Source: Nipponacmea schrenckii (Eukaryota; Mollusca; Gastropoda; Lottiidae). From it: DNA of 64,000 nucleotides. A program made the position numbers and the translations under genes. Shown in pieces: positions 11,592-23,300 of this stretch. Positions within the stretch are counted from its first letter, which is position 1; every line of letters begins with the position of its first letter. The notes under the pieces were generated by a model. The model made no database searches, was not told where the DNA came from, and saw only the letters and a list, made by a program, of their open reading frames with translations. Location of the stretch: the NCBI GenBank assembly GCA_030562195.1, contig CM060200.1:5704001-5768000 (forward strand). The letters run 5' to 3'.

Positions 11592-13500
11592 ATATACGCC
11601 CACTGGCAGCATTTATTTCAAATAAAAACTTTTCAGTAAGGTTACAATAAGTGGAATGAAATATTCAACCTTCCAACCTATTTTTTTCTAGGGTCTCTAG
11701 TTTCATTAAAAACTGTCAAGAATTGTACCTAACTCAACTCATTAAATATTTTTGGGTATTTTTATGATTTGCAATAGGGTTCACCCTTAATAATATTTTG
11801 ATATTTTTAATTCTTAATAAGGCTATCCTTGGTTGATATTAAACAATTTCAGCGAGTTTTGTCAAAAAGGAATGTTTAGAGTGTTCACAAGCCAAAAGGT
11901 GAAAGCGTTTTTGAAAACAGGCGCAATAACTGACACTAAATATTTTTCGATTTATCTGATTTTCAATAGCGTTTATCCTTGTGAGAAAACAAATACGAAA
12001 GCCAAGTTTCATCAAAATCCATTCAAAATTGTTCTTTCTAGAGTGTTTACAAGCTAAAATTGAACGCGTTTTCAAGAACAAGGGCTATAACTGACACTAA
12101 ATATATTTCTATTTATTTGATTTATAATAGGGTTCATCCTTGGGTAAAAACAAATACTCAAGCCAAAGTTAATCAAAATCCATTCAGAATAGTTCTTTCT
12201 AGAGTGTTTACAAGTTAAAATTGAATGCGTTTTCAAAAACAAGGGCAGTAACTCATACTAAAAATTTTTTCGATTTCACTGATTTTCAATAGGGTTCATC
12301 CTTGAGTTATAACACACTCTCACACCAAGTTTCATAGAAATCCATCAAGAATTGTTCCATGTAGAGTGTTTACGAGACAAAAATTGAACGCATTTAAAAG
12401 AACAAGGTCAATAATTCATATTAGATATATTTTGATATTTTTAATTTTCAATTAGGCTCATCCCTTGCGATATCCAACAATTTCAGTGAGTTTTGTCAAC
12501 ATTGGTCATGAATTGTACCTTCTAGAGTGTTTATTAGCCAAAAAGTTAAACCCGTTTTCAAACACAAGGGCAATAACTGACACTAAATATATTTCGATTT
12601 ATTTGATTTTCAATAAGGTTCATCGTTGGGTAAAAACAAATACTCAAGCCAAGTTTTATCAAAATCCATTAAGAATTATTCTTTCTAGAGTGCTTACAAG
12701 CTAAAATTGAACGCGTTTTCAAACACAAGGGCAATAACTGATACTAAATATTTTTTCGATTTAACTGAATTTCAATAGGGTTCATCCTTAGGTGATTACA
12801 AATACTCATGCCAAGTTATGTCAAAATCGCTCAAGAATTGTGACTTGTAGAGTGTTTACAAGGCAAAAATCCAACACATTTTATAGAACAAAGGCAATAA
12901 TTCCTATTAAATATATTTCGATATGTGCTATTTTCAAAAGGTTCATTCTTGGGTGATATTAAACAATTTCAGCAAGTTTCTTCAAAATCGGTCAATAACT
13001 GTGCTTTGTAGAGTGTTTACAAGCTAAAAATTGAACGCGTTTTCAAAAACAAGGGCAATAACTGATATTAAATTTTTTTCGATTTTAATGGTTTTCAATA
13101 GGTTTCATCCTTGGGTGATAACAAATACTCAAGCCAAGTTTCATCAAAATCCATTAAGAATTGTTCTCTCAAGAGTGTTTACAAGCTAAAATTGAACGCG
13201 TTTTCAAGAACAAGGGCAATAACTCATACTAAATGTTTTTCGATTTCGCTGATTTTCGATAGGGTTTATCCTTGAGTTATAACATACTCTCACACCAAGT
13301 TTCATCAAAATCGGTCAAGAATTGCACTTTGTAGAGTGTTTACGAGCCATTCAAGAACAAGGGCACAAACTCATACTAATTTTTTTTCGATTTCGCTGAT
13401 TTTCAATAGGGTTCATCCTTGCGTGATCATAAACACTCATAGTAAGTTTCATCTAAATCCGTCAAGAATTACACCGTGTAGAGTGTTTACGAGCAATTGT

Positions 13501-13547
13501 GGACGGACGGACGGACGGACCGACGGACGGACGGACGGACGGACGGA
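13501..13547. repeat. (GGAC)n microsatellite of the pearl-like element
   Basis: About twelve GGAC/ACGG tetranucleotides with a single interruption (ACCGACGG near 13520). This is the most G+C-rich tract in the left half of the window and a likely site of length polymorphism. Confidence 0.95.
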
Positions 13548-13563
13548 TGTGGGTGACGACAAT

Positions 13564-13592
13564 ATACGCCCCCCATTTCATGTGGGCGTATA
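13564..13592. other. Terminal hairpin of the pearl-like element
   Basis: ATACGCCCCCCAT and ATGTGGGCGTAT form an about 12-bp stem with one mismatch or bulge around a very short loop at the right edge. A hairpin just inside the 3' end is typical of Helitron-class elements. The same sequence also mirrors the left edge. Confidence 0.7.
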
Positions 13593-14570
13593 AAAATTAG
13601 TATTATTTATGTAACAGATTGGTAACACATTTAACATCTGGGTTGTACTCAACATTTCAAAATAAAAAATTCATTGTCATCAGAATTTCTCTGTTTTCTA
13701 AATTCAAACAGTAATAAAAAAATTTATTGAAATTTTGTTTAAATTTTCAAAGCTCTACTATTTGAACTAAGGACCTCACACAAAGACAGACTTGACACAA
13801 TCCAAATTAAAAATACACTAAATTTAAAACTGTTAAAAATATATTAGACCTCCATGAAGAAGTTAAAAGTTACTGCTTAAAAATAGATGGATACAAATAT
13901 TGGTATCATTTTTAAAACTCTGTGAAATTTGTCCCTAAACTCAAAGGTTTTAAATAAATTACCAAGCCAGAAAATACTAAATGGTCTTTTGGTAAAAACG
14001 TGAAACACGAGAAGTGTAGACTGTAACAAACATACTTCTAATTTTGTCTTTCATTTCATTATCAAATAAAATTCCATAATATCTGCCAATGTGATAATAA
14101 TACTGCAATGCATTACAATGGGAAACTGTCAACAACGAATTCTTATACCCAAGACTATTGAGACATTTTCAATTTCAACTTTGTTGTTTTCTCTGTCTTA
14201 CATGACAGTTTTTTTCTCAAATTATCAACATGAACAAGAAACAAGTTCAACTCGTGAATAATACAGAAAAGAGAGAGTTCAAACATATCCACGTTATCTT
14301 AGCAGGGGTCTATTTTTCTTGGACCAGTGAATCACAAGCAATCAATGATTGAACAAGATAGTAAAACCATCTTCACTTGGCTTCAAATAAAATCTACTGG
14401 CTGCAAAATGGTGGTAATCAATAAGATATTGATATTTCCGACCAGATTAACTATCTTTAACATGATATGAAGAAGTTGAAGAAGGAGAAACACTGTTTTC
14501 TTACTTTCCAATGATATTTGATCCTAACCAGGGGAGCTGAAAGAGGCCATGTTAGTGTCAAATAGCTGAA
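13593..14570. other. AT-rich unique DNA
   Basis: No gene is called. A plus-strand stretch at 14303-14468 is open after a TAG, but its splice context is moderate only. Confidence 0.55.
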
Positions 14571-15395
14571 TATAATAACAGAATACAGATTTCAGAATTA
14601 GATTATTACTAGCATAAACCTAATATTAATATTTCTTTATATATCTGTTATATACAAACAGAATACAGATATCAGAATTAGATTATTACTAGCATAAACC
14701 TCATATATACTAACAGTATACAGATATGAGAATTAGATTATTACTAGCATAAACCTAATATTAATATTTCTTTATATATCTGTTATATACAAGTAGAATA
14801 CAGATATCAGAATTAGATTATTACTAGCATAAACCTAATATTAACATTTCTTTATATATCTGTTATATACAAATAGAATACAGATATCAGAATTAGATTA
14901 TTACTAGCATAAACCTAATATTAATATTTCTTTATATATCTGTTATATACAAACAGTATACAGATATCAGAATTAGATTATTACTAGCATAAACCTAATA
15001 TTAATATTTCTTTATATATCTGTTATATACAAATAGAATACAGATATCAGAATTAGATTATTACTAGCATAAACCTAATATTAATATTTCTTTATATATC
15101 TGTTATATACAAATAGAATACAGATATCAGAATTAGATTATTATAGCATAAACCTATATATTAACATAATATCTAATTATATAGCATAAACTAGTTAATA
15201 TATCTTTAAAGTAATAACAGAATATATCAGAATTAATTACTACTAGCATAAACCTCAATATTAACATATTCTTATATCAGATTACTTATATAGATAACAC
15301 ATTATTATCTGTAATATACTAACAGAATATATATGAATTTATTACTATAGCATAAACCTCAATATTAATATTCCTTTATATACATGTATCTGATA
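14571..15395. repeat. Tandem array, 80-bp unit, about 10 copies
   Basis: GAATACAGATATCAGAATTA recurs exactly 80 bp apart at 14581, 14661, 14796, 14876, 14956, 15036 and 15116. One shortened 54-bp copy lies near 14715 and decayed copies run to about 15395. Each unit joint holds inverted octamers ATATCTGT and ACAGATAT, so every copy can form a small hairpin. Confidence 0.93.
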
Positions 15396-16332
15396 TATAG
15401 AATAAGTCCTACATACTATGCATAAATTATTAAGTTTCTGATTGAAAATACTCAACTGTTGATAGATTTAATAAATTATTTCACTCATAAAATATAACAA
15501 AACTAATCCAAATATTTCTAATTATATGAAATGTATCTGTTAATATAGAGTTTAAATCTAAGTCTATACATATTAAGTATAATGTTTCTATTAAATACCA
15601 TCAAAATTTCTGATAATTTACATAATTGCATTTATTTACTTGAAACAGTGACTTAAATATATTGTTTACTTCACAAATACCTAATTCTATTAATTTCAAT
15701 TATTACTTTGATAAATATTGCATTGCACCTTTAACTTGAAATAAATTGATCATGTTCATTATTATATAATTCAAAATATGTAATTAGTATTCGAATATCG
15801 ATATAATGTAACTTTGATATTAATAATTGATGTCGCATCCTTACTAATTGAATATAACAGTGTTATACAGTTACATGGTTCTATTAGTATAATCAATTCA
15901 ATTATATACTTAATTATATATTAACAAATGGCATCAGTTCAATTTATATTTTTATATTAATAATATTGAATCAAAAAGATACCCATATATATCTCATCAC
16001 CTGTCACGTACAGAACAGTTTCTATCATATAGAACAAATTTCAATAACTATTCTTTATACTTAATATTTAGAGCGTATTTATATAAATTAATCCATTTTG
16101 TCATTCACAACCATTCCTAATGTATCATTCAATAAAGCACAATTGTTCCTTCAACCAGAAACTGTATTACTATTAAAGAAACTATACAGAAGAGACACCT
16201 TGATTTCCTGTAATTTTCCTATTTGTAAATTATATCTTCTTGTTCATTCTCACTACAATGTTATCCTGTTCATTTATTTTCACAATGCAGTTCCTTGAAT
16301 TTTTTAATTAAAAACTTTCCAGAACTTAAAGC
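15396..16332. other. Very AT-rich DNA
   Basis: Nothing is seen beyond A/T-rich low-complexity sequence. Confidence 0.6.
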
Positions 16333-16419
16333 CATGTGTGCACATTTCAACACACATGCTGTTTTCATATTTTCTTGAAGAATGCATTATCCCTGCTGCA
16401 TTTATTCATAAATACAGCA
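16333..16419. other. Two adjacent short hairpins
   Basis: CATGTGTG (16333-16340) pairs with CACACATG (16351-16358) across 10 nt. TGCTGCATTTAT (16394-16405) pairs with ATAAATACAGCA (16408-16419) with one mismatch. Both are too short for a microRNA precursor. No U-tract or promoter links them. Confidence 0.4.
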
Positions 16420-16918
16420 AGGAAAACAGTTCTTGAATTTTTCTAAAAAAAACTTGGTCTCTTTTTTTACAAAATAAGAAAAAAAAGTAAATTTGAAAAT
16501 TGAAGTAAAACTGAAGAAATCTATGTATGAAACATATAAAATGGACAAAAAAATAGAATAAATACAATGTTGGTAGTAAAAGACACTTTCATAAATCTAT
16601 CTTCTTCACAATTTAATTTTCAAAACTGAAATAATCTTTCAAAAACTGTATTTTCTTTAAAAGGTTTGTTATAGCTTTAACTATCTGTAAGTCTATTTAG
16701 AAATAAGAATAAAATATAGAAGATAAAATATTAATATCATTAGCATTAAGATAAAATATAACATCATTATGAATTTATAGAATAGTGAGAGGAAGTGAAA
16801 ATAAAATGAAATGTAAATTTATGTGAATACAATACAATAAATTCTTGCTTACATCATCAACTATATGGTGACAACTTGAAGACATCCAAATTTCTCCTCA
16901 GCTATTATTATCCTTCAA
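16420..16918. other. AT-rich DNA
   Basis: No gene is seen. A minus-strand donor-like GTAAGCAAG lies near 16850 without a convincing acceptor. Confidence 0.5.
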
Positions 16919-17045
16919 TTAGTAACAAAAACCATGTCTTAACAAAATACACAACACTTTAGCTCTGGCTAAATTTCTCTTCAACTTTCTTACAGTTTTC
17001 TGCAAACTGACAGTTGAGTAAATGTGATTGGACTTGATGATTGGC
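16919..17045 (-). CDS. Candidate exon downstream of 17407-17457 (weak)
   Basis: On the minus strand GACTTGCAG ends at 17046, giving an acceptor with a poor pyrimidine tract. Read after the TT left over from the 17407-17457 exon, the segment is open for 41 codons to TAA at 16919-16921 and includes KTVRKLKRNLARAK, a basic helix-like run. A second frame is also open for most of it (NCQFAENCKKVEEKFSQS, stop near 16972). Two open frames together raise suspicion of real coding DNA but do not say which is used. Donor-like GTAAGAAAG lies inside. It could instead be a 3' UTR exon. Confidence 0.2.
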
Positions 17046-17121
17046 CTGCAAGTCACGACTATTTGATACTATGACGCTGTGAATCTATTTCACTTTCTCT
17101 CACTTTCTCTTCTTATTGTAG

Positions 17122-17200
17122 TTTAGAGGAAATCGGAAAAATCAATAAAACCCAGCTCCTCGCACTTTGGTCTTTCCAGGCTGTCGGTACCGAGTCCATG
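17122..17200 (+). CDS. Candidate plus-strand exon, 79 bp (weak)
   Basis: A long pyrimidine tract (CTCACTTTCTCTTCTTATTG) ending in TAG (17119-17121) is one of the best plus-strand acceptors in the window. The 79 bp to ATG|GTAATA are clearly G+C-richer and open after one base for 26 codons, beginning LEEIGKINKTQLLALWSFQ. The donor is mediocre. The segment lies in the proposed minus-strand intron between 17045 and 17407, and its complement holds a small ORF with a good start context (ACCATGGACTCGG). The strand is therefore uncertain. Confidence 0.2.
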
Positions 17201-17406
17201 GTAATAGACTTGCTAAGCTGAGGAACTACATTGATTATGAAAATAACATAATTGCTCGGAAGAAAGAATGAAGTGAATACTGGTGTGTAATGAAGCGAAA
17301 GAAAATAAAAACCATCGAGAAATTAGCAAGTCTCAACTTAGTCTATTATTCACCGACATTCAGAATAATTTGCTTCCTAACTTAACAATAAATAGCTTTA
17401 ACTTAC

Positions 17407-17457
17407 AATTTAAGGTTCATGGATCTTCCGTTACAACAGAACAGCATCAATAGCAAC
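17407..17457 (-). CDS. Candidate exon with very strong splice sites, 51 bp
   Basis: On the minus strand the acceptor is a ten-T tract followed by GTATTTTCCAG, and the donor is GTAAGTTAAAG; both are near consensus. In frame 0 the exon reads VAIDAVLL then TAA, so it could end a protein, with the stop 27 nt before the donor. Shifted by one base it is fully open (LLLMLFCCNGRSMNLK). It joins in phase to the end of 44637-44723 if frame 0 is used. The second frame would continue into 16919-17045. It may also be a non-coding 3' exon. The splice signals are the strongest evidence. Confidence 0.35.
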
Positions 17458-19149
17458 CTGGAAAATACAAAAAAAAAAGGTTAAAGCAGATGAATTAAAG
17501 GAACATTTAAGAACAGAGTAAAAGAGCACTCCATGACATTTTCCAGAAAAGATTTCTTTTAGATTATATGGAAACAGGTGAGCACTCAAGTGCATCAGAA
17601 ATGGCAATGTATCTAACATATGCTCTTAACTTAAAATGAATAGGCATCAAAAGCACCAAATACTCTTTAATTTGAGCTGATAGGGCTAATAAGTAAAATA
17701 CATCAACACTCATAAACACAAACCCTAGTACTATATCCAAAATATTTCAGTTTTTAATATGATTTGTATCAATTTTCCCACCTTAAACAGATGACAGATA
17801 AAAATTTGATGAAGCCATAACATTTTCCATATATTTAGGGGTTAATAGGTTAAAGTTCACCAGATATAGGTCTGATAAATGTAATAATACACGGTTATAT
17901 CTTGTAGTCATTAAAAAGGCTTTAATTACTTTTAAAAACTGAGGTTCTAGAACTTTCATTTAAAACAAAGAAAGTTGGTTGTCATCACATAAAAAATGAT
18001 AGGGACCTGATAATTCTTATCTCAATTTAATCAAAAACAAGGTAACAATTTATACACACAAGACATCATAAATCTAAGTGCTTTTAAACATATTCCCATG
18101 TCTTTACACACAATAAAACCTACAGATATGTCAAAACTATTATGTTACTCTACATCTTGGTAGATTTTTAAACTCTTTCACCAGTTTTTCAATCTTTTGG
18201 AATTTTCAGTCAGTAATTATTAATTTATCTGTTTAAAAATTTCCCTTTTTATCATCACTTATTGGTGTCAGCAATAATTACAAAAAAGTAAGTGAATTAG
18301 TTTTAGCTCCTTACTGCTGGTACCTTCAGAATCTAAGCTGCGTTTGCAGATGGCTCTAGACACAACCAGTCAGTTATATATCATTATAATCCAAACAATA
18401 CAATAGGTAAACAGTGTTCAATCTTTTTATGTTCAAGACAAAAACCACACTGAGATAAAATGCCAAGTGTCAATTATGTTCTTTTTTACCTATGTTGATG
18501 CCAACCATTGACATTGTGTCGACAGTTTCATATAACAAGAACAGATAACTCTAATTGATTATATGTCTAATTTGAAGGGTGTTACATAACAATTTTAAGA
18601 TTAAGCCAAGACCACCCAGTCTACTGATGAAAGTAAATTTGTTGTTGATCAGAAACAGATGAACGATTAAAAAAACCTACAGGCTACATCTACTGATCAA
18701 TAATGTGAAATACTATGAAAATATACACCTGTTTTACCTACATATAATAATATTATTCATAAAGGTTTCAAACACCTTGATTATAGCTAACAACTTGTGT
18801 AATCTTCAGAAGAAAAATAATTCTCAATATAAAATATCACTTAGAAGCATATGGAAGGCAAAATATAAGTAAATTTTCTTAGAACTGCTTAGAATGTATA
18901 TGGCAAAATGATGGCAAATAATGACAACTGTTGCTCAAAAATACAACATACTGAATCTTGAAATTTCTACTATTTAAATACATTAGCATCAAGTGGAAAA
19001 TTTGAAACTTTCCAGAGGAAATACAACTTAATGCACATGAATGCATATGGTTTAGTATAAGCTTAGATGGATAAGACTTTGGCAGAATCTACATATATTC
19101 TATTCTAGAAATCTCAGGACACTGCTTCAATAAATGTAAATATAAACAA
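17458..19149. other. Unique AT-rich DNA with uncalled coding-like frames
   Basis: Minus-strand stop-free stretches at 18268-18369 and 18474-18555 have gene-like composition (for example YETVDTMSMVGINIG before a donor-like GTAAAAAAG), but they lack clear acceptors and do not join in phase with neighbours. Confidence 0.4.
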
Positions 19150-19325
19150 ATTAAAATCAAGATGTCCACAACTAATCTTGCTTGTCCATGTAGATTTTGG
19201 ACAGTGAAATTCAGTTGTTTATTTAATGTAGATATTTTCAAGTTAAAATCAAGATGTCCACCTCTAATCTAGATTTAACTGATTGGAATTTGTCCATGTA
19301 GATTTTGGACAGTGAAATTCAGACA
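19150..19325. repeat. Local tandem duplication, about 90-100 bp
   Basis: TTAAAATCAAGATGTCCAC and GTCCATGTAGATTTTGGACA plus GTGAAATTCAG occur twice (from 19152 and from 19242). Copy 2 carries about 20 extra bp between the two shared blocks. Confidence 0.8.
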
Positions 19326-19689
19326 AATGATTAGAATAAATGATTATATTATTGAATGCCCTGTGGAGTAGTCAGATCGTGTTGAACTAATGGTGGTCAA
19401 TTGTCTATAAGTTAATTATATATGTCTGTAGGCTCGAATAGATGTTATTTCTTTCAGACTAATACCAGGGTTTCACTCTTTTATTACCCTACCATACCAT
19501 ATGTAAAATTGCACAATATCGTATTGATATGCTAGAATGTTGTCATACTTTAAAGGGAAATATCAATGTAATTATTAACTTTTCTTAATTGTGGTTATCA
19601 GTGTCACTACTTTTCTAATAACTGCATGAGAATGACAACTGCTGGCTGTAAACAACCATAGTCAATAGAAATTGTAAAGTCAGATTGCA

Positions 19690-19885
19690 ATTCAAATACC
19701 AATATCTGAAACTCAATTCCAAAACCAATATCTGAAACTCAACTCCAAAACCAATATCTGAAACTCAACTCCAAAACCAACATTTGAAACTCAATTGCAA
19801 AATTGCAAAATCTATATCTGAAACTCAATTGCAAAATCAATATCTGAAACTCAATATCTGAAACTCAATTCTAATATCAATATCT
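19690..19885. repeat. Minisatellite, 26-bp unit, about 7 copies
   Basis: The unit is CCAATATCTGAAACTCAACT followed by CCAAAA. The last copies are shortened and switch to a GCAAAAT joint. Confidence 0.9.
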
Positions 19886-20060
19886 ATACAACTTCATTTT
19901 AACAACATAATATGAATCTCTTTTCTAATACCAAACATTTAAACATATCAGATGCTAATATTGATATCAACTGTTATGCCTTTCTTTAACTTTGACTATC
20001 TTTCAGATCTGTTCAGCCCTATTCTTGTTGTAGACCAATTTTAAACAAAGGTTCATTATA

Positions 20061-20347
20061 GAGATTGTAATAAGGTTTTCTAATTTTTTATGTGTATTGC
20101 AAGCATTGATAGCACCAATCTGCACCATTCCAATTTTCAGTCAGACACCTGTGGTTCTTGCAATTAATAGCTAGTGTTTGATGCAACACTTATTGTAAAA
20201 TTTATGCTTGTATCACCCAATTCCCTTTGCCATTAATGGAATTTCAAGAACAACACTTGTCTGATTGGAATTGGAATTGGAATGGTGCAAACTGATGCTA
20301 TCAGTGTTGTTGATACACATAAAAAGAAAACCTTTTTACAGCCCCTT
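20061..20347. mobile_element. Long imperfect inverted repeat (foldback / hairpin MITE)
   Basis: The left arm (about 20061-20167) is the imperfect reverse complement of the right arm (about 20231-20347), with a roughly 60-bp spacer. Matching blocks, reading outside to inside on the left, are TGTAA.AAGGTTTTC, TTTTTATGTGTAT, TGATAGCA, GCACCATTCCAATT, CAGACA and GTTCTTG. The arms differ by substitutions and a small GGAATT expansion on the right. Such foldbacks are usually relics of hairpin-type MITEs; if transcribed it would form a long double-stranded RNA. No clear target-site duplication was found. The open frame at 20265-20453 is incidental. Confidence 0.65.
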
Positions 20348-23300
20348 TAGTTGTTCTTGTACATACATTCTGATCCAATCTTCATTACAAATATATAGCA
20401 AGGTAGATAACATACTAGACAGAAACATACAAAAATCTGACCATTATATATGAACTTAATAACCCATAGAAGTACCTGTACTTTTTATAATTAAGGTTCA
20501 AAGCTCCTACGAAATTATTACACCATTAATCCATTGGGTCTTTTTCTTATATATTCTGACCTATTTACTACTGTGTATGAATTTTACATCAGTATCATCC
20601 CCAAGTTCAATATTCTTATCTGAAAATTTCATCAATAAAATTCTTCTTGCAGTTAAAAATCAATGACTATATTATAAGACCTATATATCTTATTGATTCT
20701 ATATTCCCTTTGAGTTTTAAATTAAAGAATATTTTATCATTATCTTTCAAGAATATTGAACCAAAATGATATTATTATTGTGACATTTTTCATCTATGAG
20801 TCTCCACAGTTTTAACATGCTATCAATGATATCAAACTATTCAAATTCTAAAACAAAACTTGTGTAACTGAAATATCTCAGTTGTCTGTTTCAGGTTCAG
20901 GTTTTGCTCTACAATGATGAAAATGTAGAAGTATTTTGTTATTGTAAGCCTATACCTAATTTATTCATTATTCAGAGTAAGATTTCTGTCAACAAGGTAA
21001 TTGTGCCCAGATAGAAAACCAGATCCTTGCTAGAAAGTAGGACACTACCATCTATGAGGGTTGACTAAATCTCACAAATGATCAGATTTTCCAAAATGGT
21101 GCTATATGCCATCAGTTAATGTTTCGTTTTAAGATCAGACAAGAGACAGGCTTGAGACTGCTGTCTGCGGACTGATAGAATTTTGGCTTTAGAATATGAA
21201 AACCACTAGGCATTTCAAATTTACTTCAATCAGCATCATTAAATAATTCTACTTTTCTCAGAGAATAATCTTGTAGAAACTCAATACAACAATAGTCATT
21301 ATGTGTAATCCTTTACCCACCAATTTTAGGCCATTTCTCAATTATAACAGTTATATGGCCAATTTACTTGCCATAATGTTTTCATTTGGAAGAAGAAACA
21401 ATTCATCAGTAAGTCTTAGAGATTATCACCTTTAGATGATATTTGATTTAACATCAACAGTTCCACAGAAAAAAGAAAGATGACTACTTTCTTCTATTAT
21501 AATGAACTAGACTCTTTGTCTCAGCATTTCTAAGTTAGTTTTATAAAACATGAGTTATTATAGAGATCATTATTCATACAGTGAGAAAAAACTGGTGAAT
21601 ATCTTTAAACTATCTGCTAAAACTGTCTTTCAATTTAAACAGTTCTGTGTGGCCATGTCAAGATTTATGAATTTATACCAAATGCCTGTTGTATACGTTA
21701 ATTATGGGCATTTTATTTATATGGATACAAAACTAGATACAGTTGGATGTGAATTTATGTGGATTACCAACCAATTCTTTTAACTTCATCAAAACCTTCT
21801 GATGCTAAGAACACTTTGATACTGGACATCTGAGATAACAGTAACATGACTCAAATCTTGCAGTGAACTTGTAGAATTGTCAAGTTATAGTAGAATTAGT
21901 CATGCTGTATTTCATTTCATTCAAGTGAATTTAAATACAACCAAGAAAAAAACTTCTCTGACATGAAAGTTCTAAATATGAGATATCATATAGAAGATGG
22001 ATGACTGGATGTTACCTCAGTTCTCACTTGAAGACTACAGTCACTATATCACTGTCAAATATAATTATCACTTATTGTTTATAATAATAAATAGAAACTT
22101 TATATTATTTCTACTAAACAGAATATGTTATGTTCATTTTTCATTATTGATTTAATATGATGTTTGAATTATTTTGTTTTAATACTTTGTACACAGAAAT
22201 AAAATGTTCCAATGCAATACATTTTAAAATCAATATTGAGATGACCTGTATCCCTTTGATGTTCAAAAATTTTATTTCGAATTTTTTGGAAATAATTCCC
22301 TGCAAAAAGTATACAAAGAATGACATATTTTATAATACCTTGTCAAGTGTCACATTATTTCTCAAATAATAGTAAGTCCTTAAATTCAATGGAGAATTCA
22401 TGACCCTAAAAAATAACAAACAAAAGCTGGCTTTTAAAGCAAGGCGTAATAAAAAATTTCTCCAAATTCTAATGCTATTCATTGTGAATTTCCACAAGAA
22501 ATCCGAGACCTTTAATTTTTTTTTAAACAAAAGGAGAAGAAATGAGTCATGTTAAATATTACATCAGTGTCAATGGTCCAATTTCATTATTAGACAAATC
22601 TTCTTTGTTCCTTTCACATCTCTATCATTGTTAACCAATACTTCATTCTGATTATCACATAATCCAATCTGTTCTGCATCAGTATTCTATATTTCTAATT
22701 AGCTTCTCTTAAAATTAACTAATTTATTACCAAAAACCTCATTTCCCTATTCAATAATTCACATAAACACATCAAATTTTTAAAATTATGAATTAATAAG
22801 TGATTTATTCATTTCAATGAAAATATTATTAATTTTTCAATTTAAAACAATCAAATAATAAATCAATTATTAAATTTTGCTGAACCATTCACCATTTAAA
22901 TAGAATTATTTCAAAAATTTGTTATGCGTTCAGTTTCATTTATTATCAAAACAGATATTTGAGTAAAGAACAAAATTTTCAATTTTTGTGCCTGAAAGTT
23001 GCATAATTGAAAATTAAAATCTATTTTAAATTTGAAATTTCTAAACAATTAGGCATGTCTACAGCTATCAAGGAAAATTAGTTCCAATTTGTCAAAAATA
23101 TTTCAGTGGACTTGAAAAATACGAAAATAATCTGAGGACTTTCGGTTGGTTTTGGTTCAGCATACAAAATCTATACATTCCAACAAAATTATAATACAAA
23201 TTTTATCAGTTTACATTTTGTGGTTTTTGAATGTTTTACAATGAAACAGAAATGTATTTGATATCAATCAATTCAAATACAGACTTACAAGTTGATTTGA

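Larger units (their letters stand above)
11592..13592. mobile_element. Pearl-like / Helentron-type non-autonomous element, 2 kb
   Basis: The left edge TATACGCCCAC (11592-11602) is the exact inverse of the right edge GTGGGCGTATA (about 13581-13591). Inside, a roughly 160-bp core recurs about eleven times; the landmark GTGTTTACAAG (with variants) falls near 11881, 12043, 12207, 12367, 12527, 12690, 12851, 13013, 13177, 13337 and 13481. A (GGAC)n tract and a terminal hairpin follow. Pearl elements of bivalves are known for this arrangement of about 160-bp cores plus a tetranucleotide microsatellite, and related elements are classed with Helitrons. No transposase or Rep/helicase is encoded, so mobility would depend on another element. 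The open frames inside (11833-12057, 12465-12704, 13336-13593 and others) are repeat shadows. Confidence 0.8.

Noticed and set aside
14303..14468. 55-codon stop-free plus-strand stretch beginning at CAG-GGG-TCT
   Set aside because: Acceptor tract moderate, donor ambiguous (two overlapping GT), and length not unusual.
18268..18555. Two minus-strand coding-like stretches
   Set aside because: Donor-like ends but no acceptors, and their phases do not connect with each other or with 17407-17457.
20976..20996. 21-bp plus-strand microexon (SKISVNK) between a good acceptor and AAG|GTAATT
   Set aside because: Such tiny splice pairs arise often by chance on two strands of 64 kb; there is no partner exon.
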